A stretch of DNA of 64,000 bases from Acidisoma sp035492295. Lineage in GTDB: Bacteria > Pseudomonadota > Alphaproteobacteria > Acetobacterales > Acetobacteraceae. Made by a program: the position numbers and the translations under genes. Below, in pieces: positions 16,128-23,649 of this stretch. Numbering within the stretch: position 1 is the first letter of the stretch; each line of letters starts with the position of its first letter. The DNA is taken from contig NZ_DATJJK010000278.1 of NCBI RefSeq assembly GCF_035492295.1, positions 1 to 64,000 of the forward strand, given 5' to 3'. Under the pieces are notes generated by a model, which was not told the DNA's origin, did no database searches, and saw nothing but the letters and a program-made list of their open reading frames with translations.

Positions 16128-17660
16128 CTAGAGAGGCTCGGCCTGCGCTCCGAGACCAGGAGCTGCAGGCACGTCGAACAGGAAAGTCGTCCCTTGCTCG
16201 GGCACGCTCGTCACAGTCAGTTGGCTGCCATGGGATTCCACGATCGTGCGGCAAATCGACAGTCCGACGCCGAGCCCATCCGCTTTGGTGGTGACGAAAG
16301 GCTGGAAAAGGCGCGCCTGCACTTCATCACTCAATCCCGAGCCGGTATCGGCGACCGCGATCTCCACCCGCTCGCCCACACGCCTGGCGCGCACGGTCAA
16401 TCGCTGCAGGGGCCTGCCCTCCATCGCCTCAACGCCATTGCGCATCAGGTTGAGGAGCACCTGCTGCACCTGCACGCGGTCGATGAAAACCGCCTGCGCG
16501 TCCGCCGGAATATCCTGGATGAGCGCCACCCGACGGCTCATGCCCGCAAGGACAAGGGCCGCGGTTTCAAGGACCAGCGCCTCCAGATCCTCAGCCGACC
16601 TCGGCCGTTCTTCCTTCTTCACGAGGCTTCTGAGGCTCTGGACGATGGCACGTGCGCGTTCCGTCTGCTCGGCCACCTTTTCGATCCCCTGGCGCAGCAA
16701 GGGCGGTGAATCGTCGTTCAACAGCCGGCGCATGCCGCGCAGATAGTTGGCGACGGCGGTCAGCGGCTGGTTCACCTCATGGGCCAGCGCGGAGGCCATC
16801 TGGCCAAGTTCGCTGAGCCGCGCAACATGCATCAGTTCCGACTGGAGTTCTGCGAGGCGCCGATCACGATTCTCACGTTCGGTCAGATCGCGGACGAAGC
16901 CGGTGAAGCGGCGCTCGCCGGGGGCCGTCGCCTCGCCAATCTGCAAATCCATGGGAAAGGTCGTACCGTCCTTGCGAAGGCCCGCCACCACCCGGCCGAT
17001 GCCGATGATCCGCCGGTCGCCCGTGTCCCGGTAACGTTGCATATAGCCGTCATGCGCCGCCGAATAGGGTTCCGGCATCAGCATCGAGACGTTGCGCCCG
17101 ACGACCTCTGCGGCGGCATAGCCGAACATCCGCTCTGCGGCCGCGCTGAAGATTTTGATGATCCCGCTCTCGCCGATAACGATGAAGCCGTCCGGATTGC
17201 TGTCGAGGATCGAGCGCAGCAGCGCTTCCCGCTGCTGAAAGGCCTCGGCCAGCCGCTGCGTCTCGCTCAGATCGCGGGCAATATCCGATATGCCGATGAC
17301 CGCGCCGTCAGGGCCGAGGATCGGCGAAAGGGTGAGGGAGACCGGGATGATGCGGCCGTCTTTGGTGACCCGTTTCGTCTCGAAATGCGCGAGGTATTCG
17401 CCGCTGCCCACGCGATCGAGGATCGACATCTCCTCCGTAGCGCGATCGGGCGGAATGATGCGGCTAACCGACTGGCCGATGATCTCGGACGCCGGATAGC
17501 CGAACAGGCGTTCGGCGGCGGCGTTCCAGTAGGTGATCTTGCCCCGCCGGTCCTTGCCGATGATTGCGTCATTGGAGGAGGAGGCGATGGCCGCCAGGAA
17601 AGGCCGCACATCCTCATCTTTCTGCCCAGCCACCTCCGCCACATCATCAGACCGGGACAT
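16128..17660 (-). CDS. fixL: Oxygen-sensing histidine kinase FixL (two PAS domains, haem type)
   Basis: A soluble 510-residue kinase with two PAS domains (about 20-135 and 145-262), HisKA (His294 in ALAHEVNQPL) and a HATPase_c domain (NLMRNGVEAM, DTGSGLS, GLGVGLSI). No membrane segment is visible. The second PAS strongly resembles the haem domain of Bradyrhizobium FixL, with the proximal haem ligand His203 in AAHDGYMQRY and the oxygen-contacting arginine, Arg223, in RIIGIGRVV. It should autophosphorylate at low oxygen and pass phosphate to FixJ. A GAGGTG ribosome site precedes the ATG, 17 bases after the fixJ stop, so fixJ and fixL are cotranscribed with fixJ first, the reverse of the usual fixLJ order. 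Confidence 0.9.
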   Translation of the reverse strand: MSRSDDVAEVAGQKDEDVRPFLAAIASSSNDAIIGKDRRGKITYWNAAAERLFGYPASEIIGQSVSRIIPPDRATEEMSILDRVGSGEYLAHFETKRVTKDGRIIPVSLTLSPILGPDGAVIGISDIARDLSETQRLAEAFQQREALLRSILDSNPDGFIVIGESGIIKIFSAAAERMFGYAAAEVVGRNVSMLMPEPYSAAHDGYMQRYRDTGDRRIIGIGRVVAGLRKDGTTFPMDLQIGEATAPGERRFTGFVRDLTERENRDRRLAELQSELMHVARLSELGQMASALAHEVNQPLTAVANYLRGMRRLLNDDSPPLLRQGIEKVAEQTERARAIVQSLRSLVKKEERPRSAEDLEALVLETAALVLAGMSRRVALIQDIPADAQAVFIDRVQVQQVLLNLMRNGVEAMEGRPLQRLTVRARRVGERVEIAVADTGSGLSDEVQARLFQPFVTTKADGLGVGLSICRTIVESHGSQLTVTSVPEQGTTFLFDVPAAPGLGAQAEPL

Positions 17661-17677
17661 CCATCACCTCTTCCACC

Positions 17678-18352
17678 TCATGTCATCCTGCCGCGGCTGG
17701 TCCGGCCAGGGCCATCGCTCGGTTCGAAGTCTCCGCTCCCCTGCTCCGGCGGCCGTGCCGCCAACACCAGACGCACGAGATCGGGCAGGGTCTCGACGCC
17801 GAGCTTCTGGAGCACGCGGGCGCGGTGCACATCGATGGTGCGCGGACTCGTGCCGAGAACCCGGGCCATTTCCTTGTTTGAATGGCCCTCAGCCAGTAGG
17901 TGGAGCACCTCGCTCTCGCGCGGGGTCAGGGTCGCAATGAGCTGAGAGGCCCGCTGGGCGGCCCGAAGGGCGCCGAGCGCCTGGCGGTTTTCTGCCAGTG
18001 CTCGCCGGACGGCGTGCAGCAACTGATCCTCGGCAAAAGGTTTTTCGAGAAAATCGACAGCGCCCGCCTTCATTGCGCGCACCGCCGCGGGGACATCGGC
18101 AAAACCGGTCATAACGATGACCGGCAAGCGTACGCCCCGGTCGGCGAGCCGGCTCTGCAGTTCGAGCCCATCCATGCCGGGCATATGGAAATCGGTCAGA
18201 ACGCAGCCGGCAGGCTGCAGAGACGTGCTCAGCAAATCACTGGCACTTGCATAGGTCACCGGTGCTAATCCTTCCGATTTCAAAAGAAACTCAATCGAAA
18301 GCCGGACCCCCTCGTCATCGTCGACGACATGGACCGTTTGCACCACGTCCAT
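17678..18352 (-). CDS. fixJ: Response regulator FixJ
   Basis: A 224-residue regulator with a receiver domain (phospho-acceptor Asp54 in VLTDFHMPGMDG, the same number as in Sinorhizobium FixJ) and a LuxR-type helix-turn-helix (about 140-205; LTPRESEVLHLLAEGHSNKE, SPRTIDVHRARVLQKL). Phosphorylated FixJ activates fixK in known systems, and here a fixK-like gene lies divergently upstream. The ATG at 18352 with a GAGGGG site is preferred to a GTG at 18376. Unusually, fixJ precedes fixL. The C-terminal tail beyond the helix-turn-helix is about 20 polar residues. Confidence 0.9.
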   Translation of the reverse strand: MDVVQTVHVVDDDEGVRLSIEFLLKSEGLAPVTYASASDLLSTSLQPAGCVLTDFHMPGMDGLELQSRLADRGVRLPVIVMTGFADVPAAVRAMKAGAVDFLEKPFAEDQLLHAVRRALAENRQALGALRAAQRASQLIATLTPRESEVLHLLAEGHSNKEMARVLGTSPRTIDVHRARVLQKLGVETLPDLVRLVLAARPPEQGSGDFEPSDGPGRTSRGRMT

Positions 18353-18471
18353 CCTGAACCCCTCACCGCCGGACACTGCCTAGCAAATCCGATAACGGTC
18401 TCATCTATCAGCGGCCGAGAGACAGCCAGCCACGCCTCACAACGCATGCGCGTTCAACAGAATAAGTACTA

Positions 18472-18483
18472 CCACGTACGTGG
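18472..18483. promoter_or_regulatory. Perfect palindrome resembling a FixJ site
   Basis: CCACGTACGTGG is a perfect 12-base palindrome in the divergent fixJ/fixK region. Each strand contains GTACGTGG, one base from the reported high-affinity FixJ sequence GTAMGTAG. It lies 73-84 bases upstream of the fixK start I prefer, a fitting place for activation. Confidence 0.45.
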
Positions 18484-18555
18484 CCAAACGAATTTTGCCT
18501 AATGGGCGAGCCATGCATTGTCCCCATGTCAGAATTCATTCGGAGACAGCCTGCC

Positions 18556-19293
18556 ATGTTTGCATCCCCGTTCATCTTTGCGAACAAGATTGAGGCAGCA
18601 CCGGGCAAGAATTTTGGCCTCCCCGTTCTTGCCGCTGCTTCTGCCGCGATCGACGGATTTCGCATCGGCCCGGCAAGCGCCGCGCTTGGACACGTGGAAA
18701 ATACCGGCGCGCTGGTCGATATCGAAAAAGGCTGCGACATCATTGCCCAGGGCGATGCCGCCGAATATTGTTTCGAGGTCGTCGAAGGATGCGTGCGGAG
18801 CGTACAGCGCCTCGAGGACGGACGCCGTCAGGTCAGCGACTTTCTGATGCCGGGCGATGTCTTCGGCCTGGATGCCGTCGGCGAACACGAGTTCGCGGCC
18901 GAGGCCGTAACGGCCGTCACCATCCGGCGCCTGCGCCTGTCCACCGTGGAACTGCTGGCCGAGGAGGATGCCGCCTTCGGGCAACGACTGCGCCGTCACC
19001 TGACCCGCCAGGCCAAGGCCATGCGCAGCCGGATCGTCCTCCTGGGTCGCATGACCGCCGCTGAACGGATCGCGGCCTTCCTGCTCGAAATGACGGAGCG
19101 GCTGGAAGGATCGAGGCAGGGCATCGTGGAGCTGCCGATGAGCCGGGGCGACATGGCGGATTATCTCGGCCTCACGATCGAAACGGTTTCCCGCTGCCTG
19201 TCCGATCTGAAGCGCTGCGGTGTCATCTCCGTCAAAGGTGCGCATATCGCCATCCACAATCGCCGGGCGCTGACTGCCGAAACGCTTCACTGA
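18556..19293 (+). CDS. fixK: Crp/Fnr-family regulator, FixK-like
   Basis: A 245-residue regulator with a beta-roll sensor domain and a C-terminal Crp helix-turn-helix. The recognition helix LTIETVSRCLSDLKR has the ExxSR pattern that reads TTGA-N6-TCAA in FNR and FixK. FNR's N-terminal cysteine cluster is absent, so the protein should be controlled through its expression by FixLJ, not by its own iron-sulphur cluster. The ATG at 18556 has GGAGA nine bases upstream; ATGs at 18502 and 18526 in the same frame are possible but lack ribosome sites. It probably regulates low-oxygen respiration genes, none of which (such as fixNOQP) lie in this window. Confidence 0.85.
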   Translation: MFASPFIFANKIEAAPGKNFGLPVLAAASAAIDGFRIGPASAALGHVENTGALVDIEKGCDIIAQGDAAEYCFEVVEGCVRSVQRLEDGRRQVSDFLMPGDVFGLDAVGEHEFAAEAVTAVTIRRLRLSTVELLAEEDAAFGQRLRRHLTRQAKAMRSRIVLLGRMTAAERIAAFLLEMTERLEGSRQGIVELPMSRGDMADYLGLTIETVSRCLSDLKRCGVISVKGAHIAIHNRRALTAETLH

Positions 19294-19458
19294 GGACGGT
19301 CATCGGTCTGCCCGTTGACCGAGTGTGCGTCCAGCATGGGGCTCCGCGTCCTGCGGTTCTGACCGGCGCGCATCTTCCACGATATTGTCGCTGGTGCAGA
19401 ATGCCAAAGCGGGGCAGAGCGGCCCGTACGCCTCTCACGTTTCCGGAATGCCCTTGCG

Positions 19459-20664
19459 ATGATCTTTGGCCGATGCATGCGGGCGGGCAGCCCGGCGGAA
19501 ATCTTCCTGGCTTTCCTGCGCCTTGGTCTCACAGCCTTTGGCGGACCCATCGCCCATCTCGGCTATTTCCGGCAGGAATTCGTCCTTCGCCGCGGCTGGA
19601 TCGACGAGCCGGGCTATGCCGATCTCCTGGCCCTCTGCCAATTCCTTCCGGGACCGGCCTCGAGCCAGCTCGGCTTTGCACTGGGTCTTCGCCGCGGCGG
19701 CGGCATTCTGGGCGGCCTCGCCGCCTGGGCGGGCTTCACCCTGCCTTCGGCTCTGCTGCTGCTCGTTTGCGCGCTCGTGGCGGGGCGTATGCAGGGGCCG
19801 CTTGGCCAGGCCCTGCTGCACGGGCTGCAACTCGTTGCCGTCGCCGTCGTCGCACAGGCGGTCTGGGGCATGACCCGAAGCCTGGCGCCCGACCGGCCGC
19901 GCGCCGGCATCGCGCTCGCCGGCCTCTGCCTCGTGCTGTTGGTTCCGCAGAGCCTGGTGCAGCTCGGCGTGATCGCGCTCGGCGCCCTGGCCGGGCTGCT
20001 GCTCTGCCGCCAGGCTCCGATCACGGCCACAGGCCATGTCACTGGCCCGGTTTCCCGACGGGCGGCGGCCATGGCCCTGCTGCTCTTCCTGCTGCTGTTC
20101 CTGATACCGAGGACCGGATTCTGGGGCGGGCTCGGGCATTTCTCTGCCTTTTACCGGGCGGGTGCCTTCGTCTTCGGGGGCGGTCATGTCGTCCTGCCGC
20201 TGCTGCAGGCGCGACTGGTGACGCCGGGCTTCCTCGGCGAGCATGATTTTCTCGCGGGCTACGGACTTGCCCAGGCCGTGCCCGGGCCGCTCTTCACCAT
20301 CGCAGCCTATCTCGGCGCCGCCATGGCGGCCGCTTCCCATGCCTCGGGCGCGCTCGTGCTCGCAGCCGCCGGCATCGCACTCGCCGGCATCTTTCTGCCG
20401 GGCCTGCTTCTCCTTGTCGGCATCCTCCCCTTCTGGGACCGGCTTCGCTTGCATCCCAGCGCCCAGGCCGCGATGCGCGGTGCCAATGCCGCCGTACTCG
20501 GCCTGCTCGGTGCTGCCCTTTATACCCCGGTCTGGACCAGCGCCGTGCGGGGGCCGCCCGACGTCGCGGTCGCGGCAACCGGCTTCCTGCTGCTCACGGT
20601 CTGGAAGGCACCACCTTGGAGCGTCGTTCTCCTTCTCGCCGCCCTCGGCATGGCGGGCGTTTGA
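19459..20664 (+). CDS. chrA: Chromate transporter family protein (ChrA-like)
   Basis: A 401-residue membrane protein with the two-fold CHR repeat. The N-terminal half starts FLRLGLTAFGGPIAHLGYFR and has CQFLPGPASSQ. The C-terminal half repeats the pattern as FYRAGAFVFGGGHVVLPLL and AQAVPGPLF. This is the long-chain form with about ten to twelve membrane segments. Proven members export chromate, but many homologues have unknown cargo and chromate resistance should not be assumed. It follows fixK by 165 bases on the same strand, with no strong terminator seen. Confidence 0.87.
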   Translation: MIFGRCMRAGSPAEIFLAFLRLGLTAFGGPIAHLGYFRQEFVLRRGWIDEPGYADLLALCQFLPGPASSQLGFALGLRRGGGILGGLAAWAGFTLPSALLLLVCALVAGRMQGPLGQALLHGLQLVAVAVVAQAVWGMTRSLAPDRPRAGIALAGLCLVLLVPQSLVQLGVIALGALAGLLLCRQAPITATGHVTGPVSRRAAAMALLLFLLLFLIPRTGFWGGLGHFSAFYRAGAFVFGGGHVVLPLLQARLVTPGFLGEHDFLAGYGLAQAVPGPLFTIAAYLGAAMAAASHASGALVLAAAGIALAGIFLPGLLLLVGILPFWDRLRLHPSAQAAMRGANAAVLGLLGAALYTPVWTSAVRGPPDVAVAATGFLLLTVWKAPPWSVVLLLAALGMAGV

Positions 20665-20789
20665 CAATCTTCACGTCTCGTTCATATTCATCACGAAGTC
20701 GTTATGTTTTATGAAACCTTATCTCCGTAAAAGCCATCTGTCGGCGCGCCGACGCGCTTTCAACTTTACCCAGGGCGGATACCGCTGCC

Positions 20790-21722
20790 ATGCAGATGAC
20801 CGCACCCGAATCTGCAGCCATCTCCGATCACTGGGCGATCTGGCTGCTGCACCAGCGTCATGGCGATGACGCAATCTATCGCACCCATCTTCACGCCAGA
20901 CTGCAGCATTATGCGGATCGGGTACTGGACGCGGCGAAACTCGCTCACGGCGCCCGCCTGCTCGACATCGGTACCGGAGACGGGCTGGTCGCCTTCCGCG
21001 CGTTGGAGCGTATGAAGAACCAGCTTGCCGTTACCATGGCCGATACCTCCGTCTCCATCCTGCGTCTGGCGGAAGGTCTCGCGCGGCAGCGGGGCGTCGC
21101 CCGTCACTGCCGTCTCTTGCAAACCGATGCACAGGATCTCGCTCTCATCGAGGACGGGACACTCGATGCCGTCACGACGCGATCGGTTCTGGCCTATGTG
21201 CCGGACAAGCCCGCCGCGTTCCGGGCCATGTATCGTGTGCTCAAGCCCGGCGGCCGGCTTTCGATCGCCGAACCTGTGATGCGGGACGATGCGCTCAACG
21301 CTATCGCCCTTCGCGCCGTGCTGGACCGGCGCGATCCAGATAATGAGGACCAGCTGTTGCCGCTGCTGCACCGCTGGAAGTCCGCGCAATACCCGGACTC
21401 GACTGAGCGGCTGGAGGAGACGCCGATGACGAACTATACGGAACGCGATCTGCTGCGCTTCGCTCAAAATGCCGGCTTCGGCGATCTCGATCTGCAATTG
21501 CACATCCACGTCGATCCGCCACGGCCCATCACCTGGCAGACCTTTCTCAAGATATCCCCTCATCCCCTGGCACCGACGCTCAGCGCCGTGATGGACAAGC
21601 GCTTTTCGGAACCGGAGAAGAGCTTTTTCGAAAGCGTGCTGCGCCCGGCAATCGAATCCGGCAACTATCCGAGCAGCGAACGCATGGTCTATCTCTCGGC
21701 GACCAAGCCCGCCTACAACTGA
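20790..21722 (+). CDS. SAM-dependent class I methyltransferase
   Basis: A 310-residue protein with the SAM motif I LLDIGTGDGLVAFRA (about 57-71) and the later motifs DAVTTRSVLAYV and VLKPGGRLSIAEP, typical of Methyltransf_11/25 enzymes. The N-terminal helix stretch (AIWLLHQRHGDD) and a 90-residue C-terminal extension probably form the substrate cap. The substrate is not identifiable. It is convergent with the cytochrome b gene, with a 13-base gap, and lies in a redox-rich neighbourhood; whether it takes part in quinone or haem chemistry is speculation. Confidence 0.8.
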   Translation: MQMTAPESAAISDHWAIWLLHQRHGDDAIYRTHLHARLQHYADRVLDAAKLAHGARLLDIGTGDGLVAFRALERMKNQLAVTMADTSVSILRLAEGLARQRGVARHCRLLQTDAQDLALIEDGTLDAVTTRSVLAYVPDKPAAFRAMYRVLKPGGRLSIAEPVMRDDALNAIALRAVLDRRDPDNEDQLLPLLHRWKSAQYPDSTERLEETPMTNYTERDLLRFAQNAGFGDLDLQLHIHVDPPRPITWQTFLKISPHPLAPTLSAVMDKRFSEPEKSFFESVLRPAIESGNYPSSERMVYLSATKPAYN

Positions 21723-21735
21723 CCGCGGGCCGCGG

Positions 21736-22443
21736 TCAGATCTCCGCCCGATCGCGCTCACTGCGCTGCCGGTTACGAGGCCGCGGCGTCGTTATGGTGA
21801 TGCCGCGTCGGACCCAGAACATGCGGCGCAGGATGTCGTGGCCGAGCAGGTGATGCAGCACCGCGATGCCCGCGTGACCGAAGAGATAAATCCACATCAG
21901 GTTGGCCATCGTCTTGTGCAGACCGAGCGCGAGATGGCCGATACTCGATCCCGTCATGACGAAATAGAGCGTCCCGGTCGCCGCCATCCCCGTGAGGGTC
22001 AGCAGCCCGAGCCCGTGCACCGCACTTGCGAAAGCGCCGTCGCTCTCGGCCAAGGGATCGCGCTGCAGAATGCTGCGAAGCTGGGCGATCGCATCCCTGA
22101 TCACCGCCCCGATGGCCGGGGGAGAGAACCAGGGGAACAGCCTGCCGATGGTCGTCTCGCCACGCCGCACGAGGGTCCAGAGCCAGAAGCCGAGGACGAG
22201 ACCAAAACTGCCCATGCCGACATATTCATGCAGCGCATAGAGGGTGGAGGGTGCCTCGCCGGGAAACGGCCGGCTCATGAATTGGCTGCTCCCCAGTTGA
22301 TTGATCACGGAGAGGAGCAGCAGAAGGTGCAGAAGGCGGGTCGCATGCGAGCGCCGCGCTTCGCCATGCGCCACGCTCTGATAGACCGCTGCGCGCGACA
22401 GCAGGCTACGACGCAGGATCTGCCTCGGTGCGATGAAGCTCAT
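21736..22443 (-). CDS. Membrane-bound cytochrome b (b561/Ni-hydrogenase cytochrome b type)
   Basis: A 235-residue membrane protein with four to five hydrophobic segments and histidines suited to bis-His haem ligation (RLLHLLLLLSVINQ, LYALHEYVGMG, AVHGLGLL, LGLHKTMANLM, LFGHAGIAVLHHLLGH). The ATG at 22443 is chosen because longer versions read into the upstream cytochrome c gene. It begins 7 bases after the stop of that gene, so the pair should be cotranscribed and form a b/c electron-transfer module, with the cytochrome b passing electrons between quinol or donor and the periplasmic cytochrome. Confidence 0.82.
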   Translation of the reverse strand: MSFIAPRQILRRSLLSRAAVYQSVAHGEARRSHATRLLHLLLLLSVINQLGSSQFMSRPFPGEAPSTLYALHEYVGMGSFGLVLGFWLWTLVRRGETTIGRLFPWFSPPAIGAVIRDAIAQLRSILQRDPLAESDGAFASAVHGLGLLTLTGMAATGTLYFVMTGSSIGHLALGLHKTMANLMWIYLFGHAGIAVLHHLLGHDILRRMFWVRRGITITTPRPRNRQRSERDRAEI

Positions 22444-22450
22444 GAGGACC

Positions 22451-22834
22451 TCAATTGTTGTAGACCGCGTGACAGGAACGGCACTCACCCACGAGTTCCT
22501 CGAAATGCGGACGAAAGCGCGCGACCGAGCCACTGTCCTTTGCCGAGGCCGCCGCCGTCTGGGCGAAGCGGCGGAAGCGGGCGGCGAAATCCCGGGCCTC
22601 CGGCGAACTGCCGCTCACATGCCCGGCGACCATGCTGGCATCGGTCACGTAGGTGTGGATAGTCGCCGCCACCGCCGCCTGGTCGAAGGGACGGTCGCCT
22701 GCCAGCATTGCGTCGATCTGCCGACGGTCGTGGTTCCAGCTCTGCATGACAGGAGCCAAGGCGATACCGGCGAAGGCGGTGCCGGGTACGAGGATCGCCG
22801 CCGCCAGAATCATTTTGCTGATCACTGTCTTCAT
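22451..22834 (-). CDS. Periplasmic cytochrome c556/c-prime type
   Basis: A 127-residue secreted protein with a signal peptide (MKTVISKMILAAAILVPG, cleavage near AFA-GI) and a C-terminal haem attachment site CRSCH about nine residues from the end, as in class II cytochromes c. The helical body includes FAARFRRFAQTAAASAKD. It would carry electrons in the periplasm. It is the first gene of the pair with the membrane cytochrome b. The divergent two-component system 140 bases away is a candidate regulator. Confidence 0.85.
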   Translation of the reverse strand: MKTVISKMILAAAILVPGTAFAGIALAPVMQSWNHDRRQIDAMLAGDRPFDQAAVAATIHTYVTDASMVAGHVSGSSPEARDFAARFRRFAQTAAASAKDSGSVARFRPHFEELVGECRSCHAVYNN

Positions 22835-22938
22835 CCGCCTGCGTCTCCTCGGCTCTCGCTCGGCGGCTCTTATCGCCGGCCCGGCTTACGACAACCTGAC
22901 AGGCCGCCGGCCCTGCCCTAATGTTCCTGTAAGCTTCG

Positions 22939-22955
22939 CGGCCGATGATCGGCCG
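22939..22955. promoter_or_regulatory. Inverted repeat just upstream of the response-regulator start
   Basis: CGGCCGAT-G-ATCGGCCG is a perfect eight-base inverted repeat with a one-base centre, ending 19 bases before the ATG. It may be an operator for the regulator itself; as an RNA hairpin it would have an impossibly tight loop unless the stem opens. Confidence 0.4.
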
Positions 22956-22974
22956 GCGGGAGGGACTGGCGGAG

Positions 22975-23649
22975 ATGCGACTGCTGGCGATCGAAGATGA
23001 GCCTGAACTTGGCGTGCTGCTGCGCACGGCGCTCGAACGCGGTGGTTTCGCGGTCGACCTGGCAGCGAACCTCGCCGAGGCGCGGGATTTTCTCGCCGTC
23101 GTCGGCTATGACGCGGCAATCCTGGACCGCGCCTTGCCCGATGGGGACGGCATTGCCTTGCTACGCGAGATCCGGCGGTCCGACACCAGCCTGCCGATCC
23201 TGATCCTGACCGCGCGGGACGGGCCGGAAGATCGCGTGCTGGGGCTCGATTCGGGCGCGGACGACTATCTCGTCAAACCCTTCCACATGCCGGAACTTGT
23301 CGCCCGGCTCCGCGCCCTGCTCCGGCGACCCAATGCCGCGCTTGGCATCACCCTGACACTCGGCAATCTCGCGCTCGACACCGTCGGACGGCACATCCGA
23401 ATCAACGCGCAGGATGTCTCCTTCACCCCGCGCGAAACCTCGATGCTGGAAATCCTGTTGCGGCAGCAGGGCAGCGTGGTCGTGCGAGAAATCATGGAGC
23501 AGCGCCTCTACAGTCTAGACCGCGAACTCGGCTCCAATGCGCTGGAAGTGCTGGTCCACAGGCTGCGACGCCGCTTGCAGGAAGCAGGCGCCACGCCGGT
23601 CATTCATACCATCCGCGGCGTGGGCTACCTCATGGCCGAACCCGCGTGA
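22975..23649 (+). CDS. OmpR-family response regulator
   Basis: A 224-residue regulator with a receiver domain (acidic pocket IEDEPELG, phospho-acceptor in AILDRALPDGDG, lysine in YLVKPF) and an OmpR winged helix (about 125-220; SFTPRETSMLEILLRQQG, LEVLVHRLRRRLQ, IRGVGYLM). It resembles the QseB/TctD group. The ATG at 22975 follows GGAG closely. Its stop overlaps the GTG start of the sensor kinase (GTGA), a standard pair. The divergent position relative to the cytochrome b/c genes suggests it may control them. Confidence 0.87.
   Translation: MRLLAIEDEPELGVLLRTALERGGFAVDLAANLAEARDFLAVVGYDAAILDRALPDGDGIALLREIRRSDTSLPILILTARDGPEDRVLGLDSGADDYLVKPFHMPELVARLRALLRRPNAALGITLTLGNLALDTVGRHIRINAQDVSFTPRETSMLEILLRQQGSVVVREIMEQRLYSLDRELGSNALEVLVHRLRRRLQEAGATPVIHTIRGVGYLMAEPA

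Noticed and set aside
16128..19293. Evidence for nitrogen fixation
   Set aside because: FixLJ-FixK also control microaerobic respiration in non-fixing bacteria; no nif or fixABCX genes are present.
20674..20690. FNR-like box TTGACAATCTTCA upstream of the methyltransferase
   Set aside because: The second half-site does not match TCAA at the right spacing; too weak to claim.
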